Source of the DNA: Scytonema hofmannii PCC 7110
GTDB lineage: Bacteria; Cyanobacteriota; Cyanobacteriia; Cyanobacteriales; Nostocaceae
Direction: 5' to 3'
Length of the DNA stretch: 64,000 bases
NCBI RefSeq assembly: GCF_000346485.2
Contig: NZ_KQ976354.1
Location: 2,605,087-2,669,086 of the forward strand
The notes under the pieces are model-generated. The model searched no databases and was not told the origin of the DNA. It worked only from the letters and a program-made list of their open reading frames with translations. This document shows positions 35,889 through 43,349 of the stretch, piece after piece; position 1 is the stretch's first letter, and each line of letters starts with the position of its first letter. The position numbers and the translations under genes were made by a program.

Positions 35889-38441
35889 GTGGTTGGAATT
35901 GTCATTGTCTCTCACAGCAAACAACTGGCAGAAGGAGTCCGGGAACTTGCAGCACAGATGGTTCAGGGTAAAGTCCCTCTAGCTATTGCTGCAGGAATTG
36001 ACGATCCAGAAAATCCGCTAGGTACAGATGCCATGCAGGTTTACGAGGCGATCGCATCAGTTTACAGTGATGAAGGTGTCGTCATTTTAATGGATCTGGG
36101 AAGCGCTTTGATGAGCGCGGAAATGGCGGTAGAGTTTCTTACTATGGAACAGAAACAGAAAGTGCATTTGTGTGAAGCCCCACTCGTTGAAGGAGCAGTA
36201 GCCGCAGCAGTAGCCGCCGCGTCTGGTAGCAGTATACAGCAAGTGATGGCTGAGGCGAGGGGATCATTAACGGCAAAAGCCATCCAATTAGGTGTGAATA
36301 CCAGTCCATCATTTGTTAGCAGCCAAGGACAAACAACAAATGACACTGGACAAACAACAAAAGAAATACACGTAACTATCCGTAACAGATTGGGATTACA
36401 TGCCCGTCCAGCATCTAAATTTGTCTCAACAGCAGCTCGATTTCAATCTCAAATTTTAGTATCTAATTTAACGAGAAGAACAGAAGCAGTCCGTGCTGAC
36501 AGTATAAACCAAGTCGCCACATTGGTTGCACGTCAGGGACATCAGTTAGCGATCGCAGCCACTGGTACTGATGCAGATGAGGCGCTCAGCGCATTGCAGG
36601 AACTCGTTGAAAGTAACTTCGGCGAGCAAGAAACTCCCCACTCCCCACTCCCTACTCCCCACTCCCTACTCCCTACTCCCTACTCCCCCCCTCACTTCAT
36701 ACAAGGCATACCAGCTTCTAGTGGAATTGCTATAGCACAAGTTTTTCTTCATACCGCAAATCCCATTGATGTTCAGCAATATCACGTAGATGATGTAGAA
36801 ACTGAATGGCAGCGTTTGCGGGTCGCCATTCAAATTTCAAAAGAAGAAATTCAGTCGCTGCTTTCACAAGCATGTACTCAAATTGGTGATGCAGAAGCTG
36901 CAATCTTTGATGCCCATCTGCTGTTTTTAGAAGACCCCGTACTGTTAGAGGCGGTTCACCAACGCATCTTTAGACAACATCAAAATGCAGAAGCTTCTTG
37001 GCAAGCAGTTATTGAAGAACTGGTGAATAACTATCGTACTTTTGAAGATCCGTACTTACAAGAGCGAGTTGCAGATATAGTAGATGTAGAGCAAAGGGTG
37101 TTGCGTCTGCTGACTGGATTTCAATCTCACATCAGAACTTCTGATTCCTCTCCAGATAATCTGAATCCTTCTGAACCAGCTATTTTGATTGCCGCAGACC
37201 TAAGCCCTTCTGAGACAGCTAGGCTAGACCCAACAAAAGTGCTGGGTATCTGCACGACGAATGGCAGTGCGATTTCTCACAGCGCCATTATAGCTCGGAG
37301 ATTGGGTATTCCGGCAATTGTTGGTTTACCAGAAGAAGTTATGCACTTAAGTAATGATGCGATCGCAGCACTTGATGGTGATAGTGGTAGAATGTGGGTC
37401 AATCCAGAATCAGATGTCTTAAATGCACTCGAAGTAAAGCGGAATACACAGCAAGCTGTTCACCACGAAGGACTAGCAACAGTATTTAGTCCGGCAGTAA
37501 CACGGGATGGAAGACAGATTGATGTATTCGCCAATATAACAGGTATAACAGATACAGAAGAAGCATTAAGATTTGGAGCAGAAGGGGTCGGTTTGTTTCG
37601 CACGGAGTTCCTTTATATGGAACGAATCGCCCCTCCTTCTGAAGAAGAACAGGAATTGATTTATCTAAGTGTTGCACAGCAACTTGGCAACCGTCCGTTG
37701 ATTATTCGGACTTTGGATGTAGGGGGAGATAAGCCAATTTCTTATTTAAATTTGCTATCAGAAAATAATTCCTTTTTAGGTTGGCGTGGAATTCGCTATT
37801 GTCTGGATAATCCCGAAATTTTTAAACCTCAGTTACGGGCAATTTTAAAAGCCAGTCCCGAACACCAAATGAAAATCATGTTTCCGATGGTTGCTACTGT
37901 AGAGGAAATACAAGCAGCTAAGGCAATGCTGGCAGAAGTACAGAGTGAATTACATCAAGCAGGTATTCCCTTTGATGAAAAAATGGAAGTGGGAATTATG
38001 GTAGAAGTTCCTTCAGCTGTTATGATTGCGGATAAACTCGCTGCTGAGGTTGACTTTTTTAGTATTGGAACCAACGACCTCAGCCAGTATGTTATGGCAG
38101 CCGATCGCACCCATCCACTCGTAGCAAATTTGGTAGATGCCTTTCACCCTGCGGTGTTGCGAATGATTCAACAAACTGTCCAAGCTGCACGTACAGCCGG
38201 GATTTGGGTAGGATTATGTGGTGAACTGGCATCAGACCCCCTCGCAACACCGCTCCTACTGGGATTGGGGCTGAATGAGGTCAGCCTGAATCCTCGGTCT
38301 ATTCCTGCATTTAAGCAAGCGATCGCTCAGTTGACTGGAGACCAAGCAGAAGCGATCGCAGCCTCCGCATTGCAACAAGATTCTGCAGAAAAAGTGAGAG
38401 CTTTACTCAGTAGGGAGTGGGGAGTAGGGAGTAGGGAGTAG
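35889..38441 (+). CDS. DhaM-HPr-enzyme I fusion (PTS phosphoryl carrier)
   Basis: About 850 residues with three phosphotransfer modules in order. An EIIA-Man-like DhaM domain (GIVIVSHSKQLAEGVRELA, active His in SHS; GVVILMDLGSALMSAEMA) is followed by an HPr domain (RNRLGLHARPASKFVSTAA, active His in LHARPA) and a full enzyme I (NGSAISHSAIIARRLGIPA with the active His; FRTEFLYMER; GTNDLSQYVMAADR; GLCGELASDP). This chain passes phosphate from PEP through EI and HPr to DhaM, which normally feeds DhaL/DhaK for dihydroxyacetone phosphorylation. DhaK and DhaL are not in the window. I prefer GTG 35889; the frame is open upstream to 35847. A heptamer array encodes the HPr-EI linker and another writes the C-terminal SREWGVGSRE. 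Confidence 0.88.
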   Translation: MVGIVIVSHSKQLAEGVRELAAQMVQGKVPLAIAAGIDDPENPLGTDAMQVYEAIASVYSDEGVVILMDLGSALMSAEMAVEFLTMEQKQKVHLCEAPLVEGAVAAAVAAASGSSIQQVMAEARGSLTAKAIQLGVNTSPSFVSSQGQTTNDTGQTTKEIHVTIRNRLGLHARPASKFVSTAARFQSQILVSNLTRRTEAVRADSINQVATLVARQGHQLAIAATGTDADEALSALQELVESNFGEQETPHSPLPTPHSLLPTPYSPPHFIQGIPASSGIAIAQVFLHTANPIDVQQYHVDDVETEWQRLRVAIQISKEEIQSLLSQACTQIGDAEAAIFDAHLLFLEDPVLLEAVHQRIFRQHQNAEASWQAVIEELVNNYRTFEDPYLQERVADIVDVEQRVLRLLTGFQSHIRTSDSSPDNLNPSEPAILIAADLSPSETARLDPTKVLGICTTNGSAISHSAIIARRLGIPAIVGLPEEVMHLSNDAIAALDGDSGRMWVNPESDVLNALEVKRNTQQAVHHEGLATVFSPAVTRDGRQIDVFANITGITDTEEALRFGAEGVGLFRTEFLYMERIAPPSEEEQELIYLSVAQQLGNRPLIIRTLDVGGDKPISYLNLLSENNSFLGWRGIRYCLDNPEIFKPQLRAILKASPEHQMKIMFPMVATVEEIQAAKAMLAEVQSELHQAGIPFDEKMEVGIMVEVPSAVMIADKLAAEVDFFSIGTNDLSQYVMAADRTHPLVANLVDAFHPAVLRMIQQTVQAARTAGIWVGLCGELASDPLATPLLLGLGLNEVSLNPRSIPAFKQAIAQLTGDQAEAIAASALQQDSAEKVRALLSREWGVGSRE
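36633..36691. repeat. CTCCCTA-type heptamer array coding an interdomain linker
   Basis: About eight copies of CTCCCCA/CTCCCTA lie inside the fusion gene between HPr and enzyme I. They translate to a proline-rich, Ser/Thr-rich linker (TPHSPLPTPHSLLPTPYSPP). Confidence 0.88.
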
Positions 38442-38451
38442 GGAGTAGGGA
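38409..38451. repeat. GGGAGTA heptamer array at a gene 3' end
   Basis: Six copies of GGGAGTA/GGGAGTG overlap the 3' end of the PTS fusion gene; the TAG stop codon (38439-38441) is part of the array. The reverse-complement type is present inside the same gene at 36633-36691. Confidence 0.88.
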
Positions 38452-38487
38452 TTTTCATAATGAGTGATGAAAATTTTTGCCTTCTTG

Positions 38488-38877
38488 TTAAAATCTGATT
38501 CCCAATTGCCCGTTGATTCCTCGCACAGAATTGTAACCTACACCCACAAAAACGTTATCAGTAGCCCTTGTCTGAACTCCACCAGAAAAAGCAACACCCT
38601 TATCTTCCGAATAGTACCCCAATCCCACATATGGTGAAATTACAGGTAAAGGAATAAACTTGAGTACATCTACGCCAACTGCACCATCAGGGCCAACACC
38701 TAATTCAGCCCCAAGATTTAAAGCCCTTGCACCAACAGAATAAGTAATATCACCTTCTTTGCTACCCACTGACACCCAGGGTTGTGGTACTAGTTGAGCA
38801 CAAGCACTTTGTGGAGCAAATAAAGCCAACAAACTCACTGATGCCAACAATGTTTTTCCAATAACTGTTATTTTCAC
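38488..38877 (-). CDS. Secreted beta-rich hypothetical protein
   Basis: 129 residues. A signal peptide is clear: MKITVIGKTLLASVSLLALF, then APQSACA-QL as a plausible cleavage site. The mature part alternates glycine and hydrophobic residues (YSVGARALNLGAELGVGPDGAVGVD; PYVGLGYYSEDKGVAFSGGVQ) and ends GINGQLGIRF with a C-terminal Phe, features of small outer-membrane beta-barrels. Homologous short cyanobacterial proteins are of unknown function. ATG 38877 follows GGAGTGAA on the minus strand, a good ribosome-binding site. It is convergent with the PTS fusion. Confidence 0.75.
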   Translation of the reverse strand: MKITVIGKTLLASVSLLALFAPQSACAQLVPQPWVSVGSKEGDITYSVGARALNLGAELGVGPDGAVGVDVLKFIPLPVISPYVGLGYYSEDKGVAFSGGVQTRATDNVFVGVGYNSVRGINGQLGIRF

Positions 38878-38930
38878 ATTTCACTCCTTCACTTTTTGCC
38901 AATTTACTCTGAACACTGAACCCTGATTAA

Positions 38931-38954
38931 CTAGTCACTGGTCACTGGTCACTG
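38931..38954. repeat. Short ACTGGTC heptamer array
   Basis: Three and a half copies of (A)GTCACTG/ACTGGTC just upstream of the secreted-protein gene, the same unit as at 24854 and 57712. Confidence 0.75.
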
Positions 38955-39040
38955 TTAACAAGACGGAATTTGCCATGCACTGGTGCCTGAATAGTGAAAA
39001 AATATTTGCATCGATCGCCCTACGGTAATTTTCGTTGCAA

Positions 39041-39070
39041 AATAAAAAATGCTCTGCTAAATACAGAGCA
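39041..39070 (-). terminator. Rho-independent terminator, minus strand
   Basis: Stem TGCTCTG / CAGAGCA (39050-39056 with 39064-39070) around a 7-base loop, followed on the minus strand by TTTTTTATTTTG. It lies about 150 bases after the small ORF at 39216-39296 and is well placed to end its transcript. Confidence 0.65.
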
Positions 39071-39215
39071 AGATTCAAATACAAAGCTGGGTACATTGCT
39101 AGCAACTTGTTAAAAGTTGTTGGCTGAATTTTCCAAATCGAAAATTTAATTTAGGAATTACACATAAATGAATTATGGCGCTTTTGCATCTCCGTTACTT
39201 GCGCCCAAAAGCATA

Positions 39216-39296
39216 CTACTTGTAGGAATCACTGAGGCGTGAATCTTCAGTTTCTAGACCAATTAAGCGGTAAATAAAATCAAAAACCTTTTTCAT
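39216..39296 (-). CDS. Candidate small protein, 26 residues
   Basis: The frame reads MKKVFDFIYRLIGLETEDSR and ends LSDSYK. It is preceded on the minus strand by GAGGAATTAGCA, a good Shine-Dalgarno with 6-7 base spacing, and followed by a canonical terminator at 39041-39070. The first half is an amphipathic helix and the second is acidic. No family recognised. The gene signals are better than for most short frames here, but only expression or conservation can confirm it. Confidence 0.5.
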   Translation of the reverse strand: MKKVFDFIYRLIGLETEDSRLSDSYK

Positions 39297-39604
39297 TGCT
39301 AATTCCTCAATTTCGAGTTGTTTCACACTATCCAAAGTACAGTCAAAAAATGAAGAACTTGTGGAGAACACCCAGCAATTCTAAATTTAAGAATTGACAA
39401 GGGATTGAGCGGTAGGGGTCAAAGTATGAGGAAAATGAATCTGACCAAAATCGACCCAAAATAAATTAGCAGCGGACTCTTGTGTGACTTAAAGGAATCG
39501 TTTGCCTATCTGAAAACCAAATTAGTAAAAGCGTCTTGGCTTGAGCTTCAGCATTGAGTTAACATTGATAAATCTTCAAACAGTGATTGTTACAGAGGTA
39601 GGGT

Positions 39605-39742
39605 TTGAAAATTCTAGAAACGCCTCGTTTCTTTGTTCGTGGTTTTGTACCAGAGGATGCTGAAGCATTGTTCAGGTTACATGGCAATCCCAAGGTGGCA
39701 CAGTATATGGGAGATGGAAATACAGTTCCAGCAACAAAATAG
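39605..39742 (+). pseudogene. GNAT acetyltransferase N-terminal fragment
   Basis: Starting at TTG 39605 the frame reads LETPRFFVRGFVPEDAEALF and RLHGNPKVAQYMGDG, the first 40 residues of a RimJ/RimL-type acetyltransferase, then stops. The acetyl-CoA-binding half is absent; the next bases belong to a pentapeptide-repeat gene in another frame. Confidence 0.7.
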
Positions 39743-39757
39743 CAGTAGCGATCGTAG

Positions 39758-40012
39758 TCCTCCGGTTCTGCAAGAATCTTTACTCCCTGGTACTCTATTA
39801 ACCGGGGCATTACTGCTGTCAATCTCACGAATGCTGATTTGAGAGAAGCTCGAATGTTCCTTACTAGATTGGATTACGCCAACTTGACTGAAGCTAATCT
39901 CAGCAATGCCTTCTTCCAAGGGGTTAGCGGTAGCCCTGAAACTCTTTTCTGTAATACCATCATGCCCGATGGTGCGATCGTTAATGGTCACGGCTGGGTA
40001 GATAGTCGTTAG
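39758..40012 (+). pseudogene. Pentapeptide-repeat protein C-terminal fragment
   Basis: The frame reads INRGITAVNLTNADLREARM, then DYANLTEANLSNAFFQG and SPETLFCNTIMPDGAIVNGHG before TAG at 40010. The A(N/D)LXX repeats and the FCNT-MPDG ending are typical of the last part of cyanobacterial pentapeptide proteins. There is no start codon; upstream is a stop in the same frame. It is joined to the GNAT fragment on one side and a duplicated DUF2087 tail on the other. Confidence 0.7.
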
Positions 40013-40013
40013 C

Positions 40014-40136
40014 TAAGACGAGAGTTATTCGAGCGAGGACTGATTGATAGAACGCGCAATGGTTCGGCATAATGGCGCAAGGTTTAGAATGGTCAATCAG
40101 CTAGGTAAATAAGCTGGCATCTACATGAAAATAGTC
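40014..40136. repeat. 123-bp direct repeat, copy 1
   Basis: 40014-40136 and 41521-41643 are the same length and differ at only about two positions. The segment holds the last 24 codons of the DUF2087 gene and, in the opposite direction, the last codons of higA (FHVDASLFT and stop). Copy 1 continues into intact higA but has only a DUF2087 tail, with a TAA in place of a Tyr codon. Confidence 0.85.
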
Positions 40137-40499
40137 CGCCAGTACTTCTGCTTCTGCTTTATTAATGGTGCGATCGCCATTAACAATTTCCTGCACGACT
40201 TCTAACGAGCCAATTACCTCAGCTAATGCTTCGGTCGTCAGATCGCGTGCATCCATCAAATGGATTAGCATAGAATGGGGAGTACCTTGAGGGATTGGGT
40301 AATGGGTTTCTTCAAACTTCTCGATTAACGTTACCAGCAGTTCTAGCAACGTCTCCTCTTCTAGTGTACGATTGGGACGATGCTCTAGGGCTAAAGCAAG
40401 TTTGATAGCTTGTTCATTTTCTTCTTCGGTAGTAATTGTTTTTGGTTGATACTCGGCTAGCAATTTCCCATAGAATTCAGCATTAAAAGTACGGGTCAT
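40101..40499 (-). CDS. higA: HigA-type antitoxin (HTH)
   Basis: 132 residues from the preferred start MTRTFNAEFYGKLLAEYQP (ATG at 40499; an upstream ATG at 40520 adds seven residues). The linker and HTH fold match the COG5499 HigA antitoxins: TTEEENEQAIKLALALE, then LMDARDLTTEALAEVIGS and DRTINKAEAEVLADYFHVD. It should bind HigB and repress the operon. It overlaps the 3' end of the toxin gene by 17 bases. The toxin carries an internal stop codon, so the antitoxin may persist as an orphan repressor. Confidence 0.85.
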   Translation of the reverse strand: MTRTFNAEFYGKLLAEYQPKTITTEEENEQAIKLALALEHRPNRTLEEETLLELLVTLIEKFEETHYPIPQGTPHSMLIHLMDARDLTTEALAEVIGSLEVVQEIVNGDRTINKAEAEVLADYFHVDASLFT

Positions 40500-40782
40500 T
40501 GTTCCATTTATCCTTATCATATTCGGCGTGAGTTATGACATATTTAATATAGATTTTTTGCGTTTCGTAAACAATATCAACAATCAAACGGTAGTTATTT
40601 GCTTTGATATTAAACACGGTAAAGTTGCCAACGGCTTCTGTTTTTGGATAAATAGCTTGAACTTCAAGCAGATTTTTCCATTCAGCCTTAGTTGCCACTC
40701 TGTATCAATCATAAAGTACATCACAGGCATCTGCGTGTACTTTACAAAACTCTCGCAAAATCCTGCGACTGATAACATGCAT
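40483..40782 (-). pseudogene. higB: HigB-type toxin with an internal stop codon
   Basis: Read from ATG 40782 the frame gives MHVISRRILREFCKVHADAC, DVLYD, then TGA (40705-40707), then YRVATKAEWKNLLEVQAIYP and on to KYVITHAEYDKDKWN. This is a full-length 99-codon HigB of the mRNA interferase family, except that the codon where relatives have Trp (YDWYR) is TGA. A truncated product starting at the later ATG would lack the first 28 residues. Either a nonsense mutation has silenced the toxin or the stop is read through at low level. Confidence 0.75.
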
Positions 40783-40886
40783 TTAATTTTACTCTGATTA
40801 CTACTATTATAATTGTCTCCTAAATTGAAGGTTTTATAAAATATCGGTACTCTTAGGACACCCTTTACCTTTTAAACCCTCGATAG

Positions 40887-41159
40887 ACTCTCAAAGCTAT
40901 CAAATTTTTGCAAGAAGCTGCTGCTGTTGGTAAGATAGTGAGCGCTATTTGTCACGACCCACAAGTGCTGATAGATGCTAGTTTGCTAAAAGGCAAAAAA
41001 GCAACTAGTTCTTGGAATATCCATGTTGACTTAGCAAATGCAGGTGCTATAGTTATCGATGAACCTGCGATCGCAGATGGCAATATTATCACTAGTCCCT
41101 GTCCTCTACCTCTGCCGTCGTTCATGAATGCTATTACCTGTGCAGTCAAATCCCATTAA
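40887..41159 (+). pseudogene. DJ-1/PfpI family C-terminal fragment
   Basis: The frame runs TLKAIKFLQEAAAVGKIVSA, ICHDPQVLIDASLLKGKKAT and SWNIHVDLANAGAIVIDEPA. It includes the nucleophile-elbow cysteine (AICHDP) but lacks the first 100 residues with the catalytic Glu. An in-frame TAG lies directly upstream, and the C-terminus ends early. It looks like half of an intracellular protease/glyoxalase-type gene left after rearrangement. Confidence 0.7.
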
Positions 41160-41318
41160 GGTTTTTAGTTGTTCGGTTGTAGGCACTAGTTTTTAATTTT
41201 CTTTCTTATTAGTTTTGATCGCCTGTAATGATTTGAATAAGCCGAGGCAATACTAAGTGCGCTACACTACTCAATTATCCTTAGTCAGCACAATTATGAC
41301 AACATTCACACAAAAGCT

Positions 41319-41594
41319 ATGAATGACTCAAATGACTTGAAAAGGTACTTAGACGAACAAGGACGAGTTAAAGAATGGCCTTCTAAACGCAATAGAGGTA
41401 GATTTCAGCAATTAGTTCTGGAGTATTTGGCAAACAAATTTGAGATTGATACTATTTATTCTGAGAAAGAGGTTAACCAATTGCTGAATCAGCATCACAA
41501 CTTTGGTGATGCAGCTTTGTTAAGACGAGAATTATTCGAGCGAGGACTGATTGATAGAACGCGCAATGGTTCGGCATACTGGCGCAAGGTTTAG
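41319..41594 (+). CDS. DUF2087 domain protein
   Basis: 91 residues. After a short lead (MNDSNDLKRYLDEQGRVKEWP) comes the DUF2087 domain: RFQQLVLEYLANKFEID, YSEKEVNQLLNQHHNFGD and LLRRELFERGLIDRTRNGSAYWR. The fold is a winged-helix-like module, often fused to transcriptional regulators, and here stands alone as a probable DNA-binding protein. The 3' 74 bases recur in damaged form at 40014-40087. It is intact and has a fair upstream A/T-rich region. Confidence 0.85.
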   Translation: MNDSNDLKRYLDEQGRVKEWPSKRNRGRFQQLVLEYLANKFEIDTIYSEKEVNQLLNQHHNFGDAALLRRELFERGLIDRTRNGSAYWRKV

Positions 41595-41643
41595 AATGGT
41601 CAATCAGCTAGGTAAATAAGCTGGCATCTACATGAAAATAGTC
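41521..41643. repeat. 123-bp direct repeat, copy 2
   Basis: The partner of 40014-40136. Here the DUF2087 gene is complete and only the last codons of higA remain (on the minus strand), so each copy kept one of the two convergent genes. Confidence 0.85.
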
Positions 41644-41887
41644 TATTTATGAACAAACTTCTGGTTTCTTTTTTTAAGAGATGTGTCAATTCAAGGGTTT
41701 TAGAGATATGTCTGTGTTAAAATTTCAATATTTACTCTTTCCATGTGTATTAGCTTAATTAGAGGATAGAACCAGTAACTGAATACTATATTCACTCCAT
41801 ATAACTTTGTTTTCAATAAATTTATCCTTCACAAAAATAAAGAACAGTGTCTGTAAGTCACTTTGCTCTTTGAGAGGAATTAGGATC

Positions 41888-43258
41888 GTGAAAAAATTTA
41901 ATCAAGTAAGGAATTCCTTAAACCAAGACTTAGGAAAGATTGTAGAATTTGGAGCAGAAGGTTCTAAAGCCACTATAGAAGTGGCTTTAGCTTTAGGTTT
42001 GTTAGGGGCAGCCCTTGTTCCGGTAGCACAGCCAATTGCAGCAGGGCTAGCGTTTGTGGGATTAACGAAAAAAGGACTAGAGCTTTACCGCACTAAGAAG
42101 CAGGAACTAGATTTAGAAGAGTGGGTAGCGATTGCGTTTCCTCTAGCTTATATAGAAAGCTTTGATGCTTTAGTTCAAAAAAATGAATGGTTAAGAACAA
42201 AAATTGGTGCAGGGACATTAGGTCAGGAAATTAAGCAGCAATTTGATGATGAATTAGGAGAAGTTGAATTAACTTCAGAGCGAAGTCAAGAGGCTTTAAG
42301 GGACTTTCCTAATTCTTGGTTAGGTCATGCCCTTAATGGTCAACTATCGCGTTACCTAAAGCAAATTGGGCTGGAGCAACGTGTTATTCCCATTGTGACT
42401 GGGTGGGTAGCTTGGAGAACAAAAGCACAAATAGAATCACTTTTACCTTACGAAGAATCCAAGAATACAGACATAGCTAAGAAAATCAAACCACACATAA
42501 CAGTATCTCAGGAAATAGGAGCACGTCAAAAATTTAGTAGTATTGAATATTACTTACAAGAACAGATATCCCCTAATCCTATCGATCCATTAGGGTTGGA
42601 GAAGTGGAAAGTCTTTGATGAACCCTTCAAAATCCCCGATATCTACGTACCCCTTAAAGCCCAGTTGCTAGATTCTAACGGGAAAGTTAAAGAATATAAA
42701 GCGGTTGATTTAAAAACTTGGGCAACAGACCAATTGACTAACCCAAGTAAAAACAGTCAGGTAATGTTTATTCAAGCAGGACCGGGACAGGGAAAAAGCG
42801 TTTTTTGTCGGATGTTTGCTGATTGGGTAAGAGAACACTTGCATCCGGTTTGGACACCAATATTGATTCGACTCCGAGATATAGATGCTTTTGAACCCAA
42901 TATTGAACATACCCTTCGTGCTGTTATTAAAGAGGACTTTGCTAAAAGTAATGATGGCTGGTTGACTGATCGTAACACGAGATTTCTATTTATACTAGAT
43001 GGTTTTGATGAGTTGCGCTTTCAAGGAAGAACTGCTAAAGGAGCTAACCTAGAAGGTGCTGACCTCAGTGAAGCGAATCTAGAAGGTGCAAATCTAGAAG
43101 GTGCAAATCTAGAAGGCGCTAACTTCAAAGGTCTTACTCCCAAGGGCGAATTTGAAAGAAAAGCCGTTTGGAATGAAAATACAAAATGGGATGGAGTAAG
43201 GGGGTTAGAAACCGCTAGAGTACCAGAAACTTTAAAACAGCAGTTAGGTCTTGCCTAA
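41888..43258 (+). CDS. NACHT NTPase-pentapeptide protein with internal deletion
   Basis: Residue numbers count from an upstream TTG at 41807; I prefer GTG 41888 (MKKFNQVRNSL), preceded by GAGAGGAATTAGGATC. Residues 30-310 form a helical N-terminal region; NACHT follows with Walker A QAGPGQGKS (323-331) and Walker B FLFILDGFDELR (393-403). At about residue 408 (FQGRT) the sequence jumps straight to pentapeptide repeats (AKGANLEGADLSEANLEGAN), then a short tail (WDGVRGLETARVPETLKQQL). Cyanobacterial NACHT-pentapeptide proteins normally have 300 or more residues between these points, including the rest of the NTPase. The frame is open throughout, so the loss is in frame. NACHT proteins are known anti-phage sensors; this one probably cannot hydrolyse NTP normally. 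Confidence 0.75.
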   Translation: MKKFNQVRNSLNQDLGKIVEFGAEGSKATIEVALALGLLGAALVPVAQPIAAGLAFVGLTKKGLELYRTKKQELDLEEWVAIAFPLAYIESFDALVQKNEWLRTKIGAGTLGQEIKQQFDDELGEVELTSERSQEALRDFPNSWLGHALNGQLSRYLKQIGLEQRVIPIVTGWVAWRTKAQIESLLPYEESKNTDIAKKIKPHITVSQEIGARQKFSSIEYYLQEQISPNPIDPLGLEKWKVFDEPFKIPDIYVPLKAQLLDSNGKVKEYKAVDLKTWATDQLTNPSKNSQVMFIQAGPGQGKSVFCRMFADWVREHLHPVWTPILIRLRDIDAFEPNIEHTLRAVIKEDFAKSNDGWLTDRNTRFLFILDGFDELRFQGRTAKGANLEGADLSEANLEGANLEGANLEGANFKGLTPKGEFERKAVWNENTKWDGVRGLETARVPETLKQQLGLA

Positions 43259-43295
43259 GAACTAGACTAGGTATCCTTGGCTGTCTTGTATGAGT

Positions 43296-43346
43296 GGCGG
43301 GCGGGGACGCCCGCACCACGATCCCCATTTCCCATTCCCTATTCCC
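43296..43346. repeat. GC palindrome and CATTCCC-type repeats
   Basis: A short palindrome (GGCGGGCGGGGACGCCCGC at 43297-43315) is followed by CCCCATT/CCCATTCC near-heptamers between the convergent NACHT and mmsA genes. Confidence 0.6.
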
Positions 43347-43349
43347 CAA

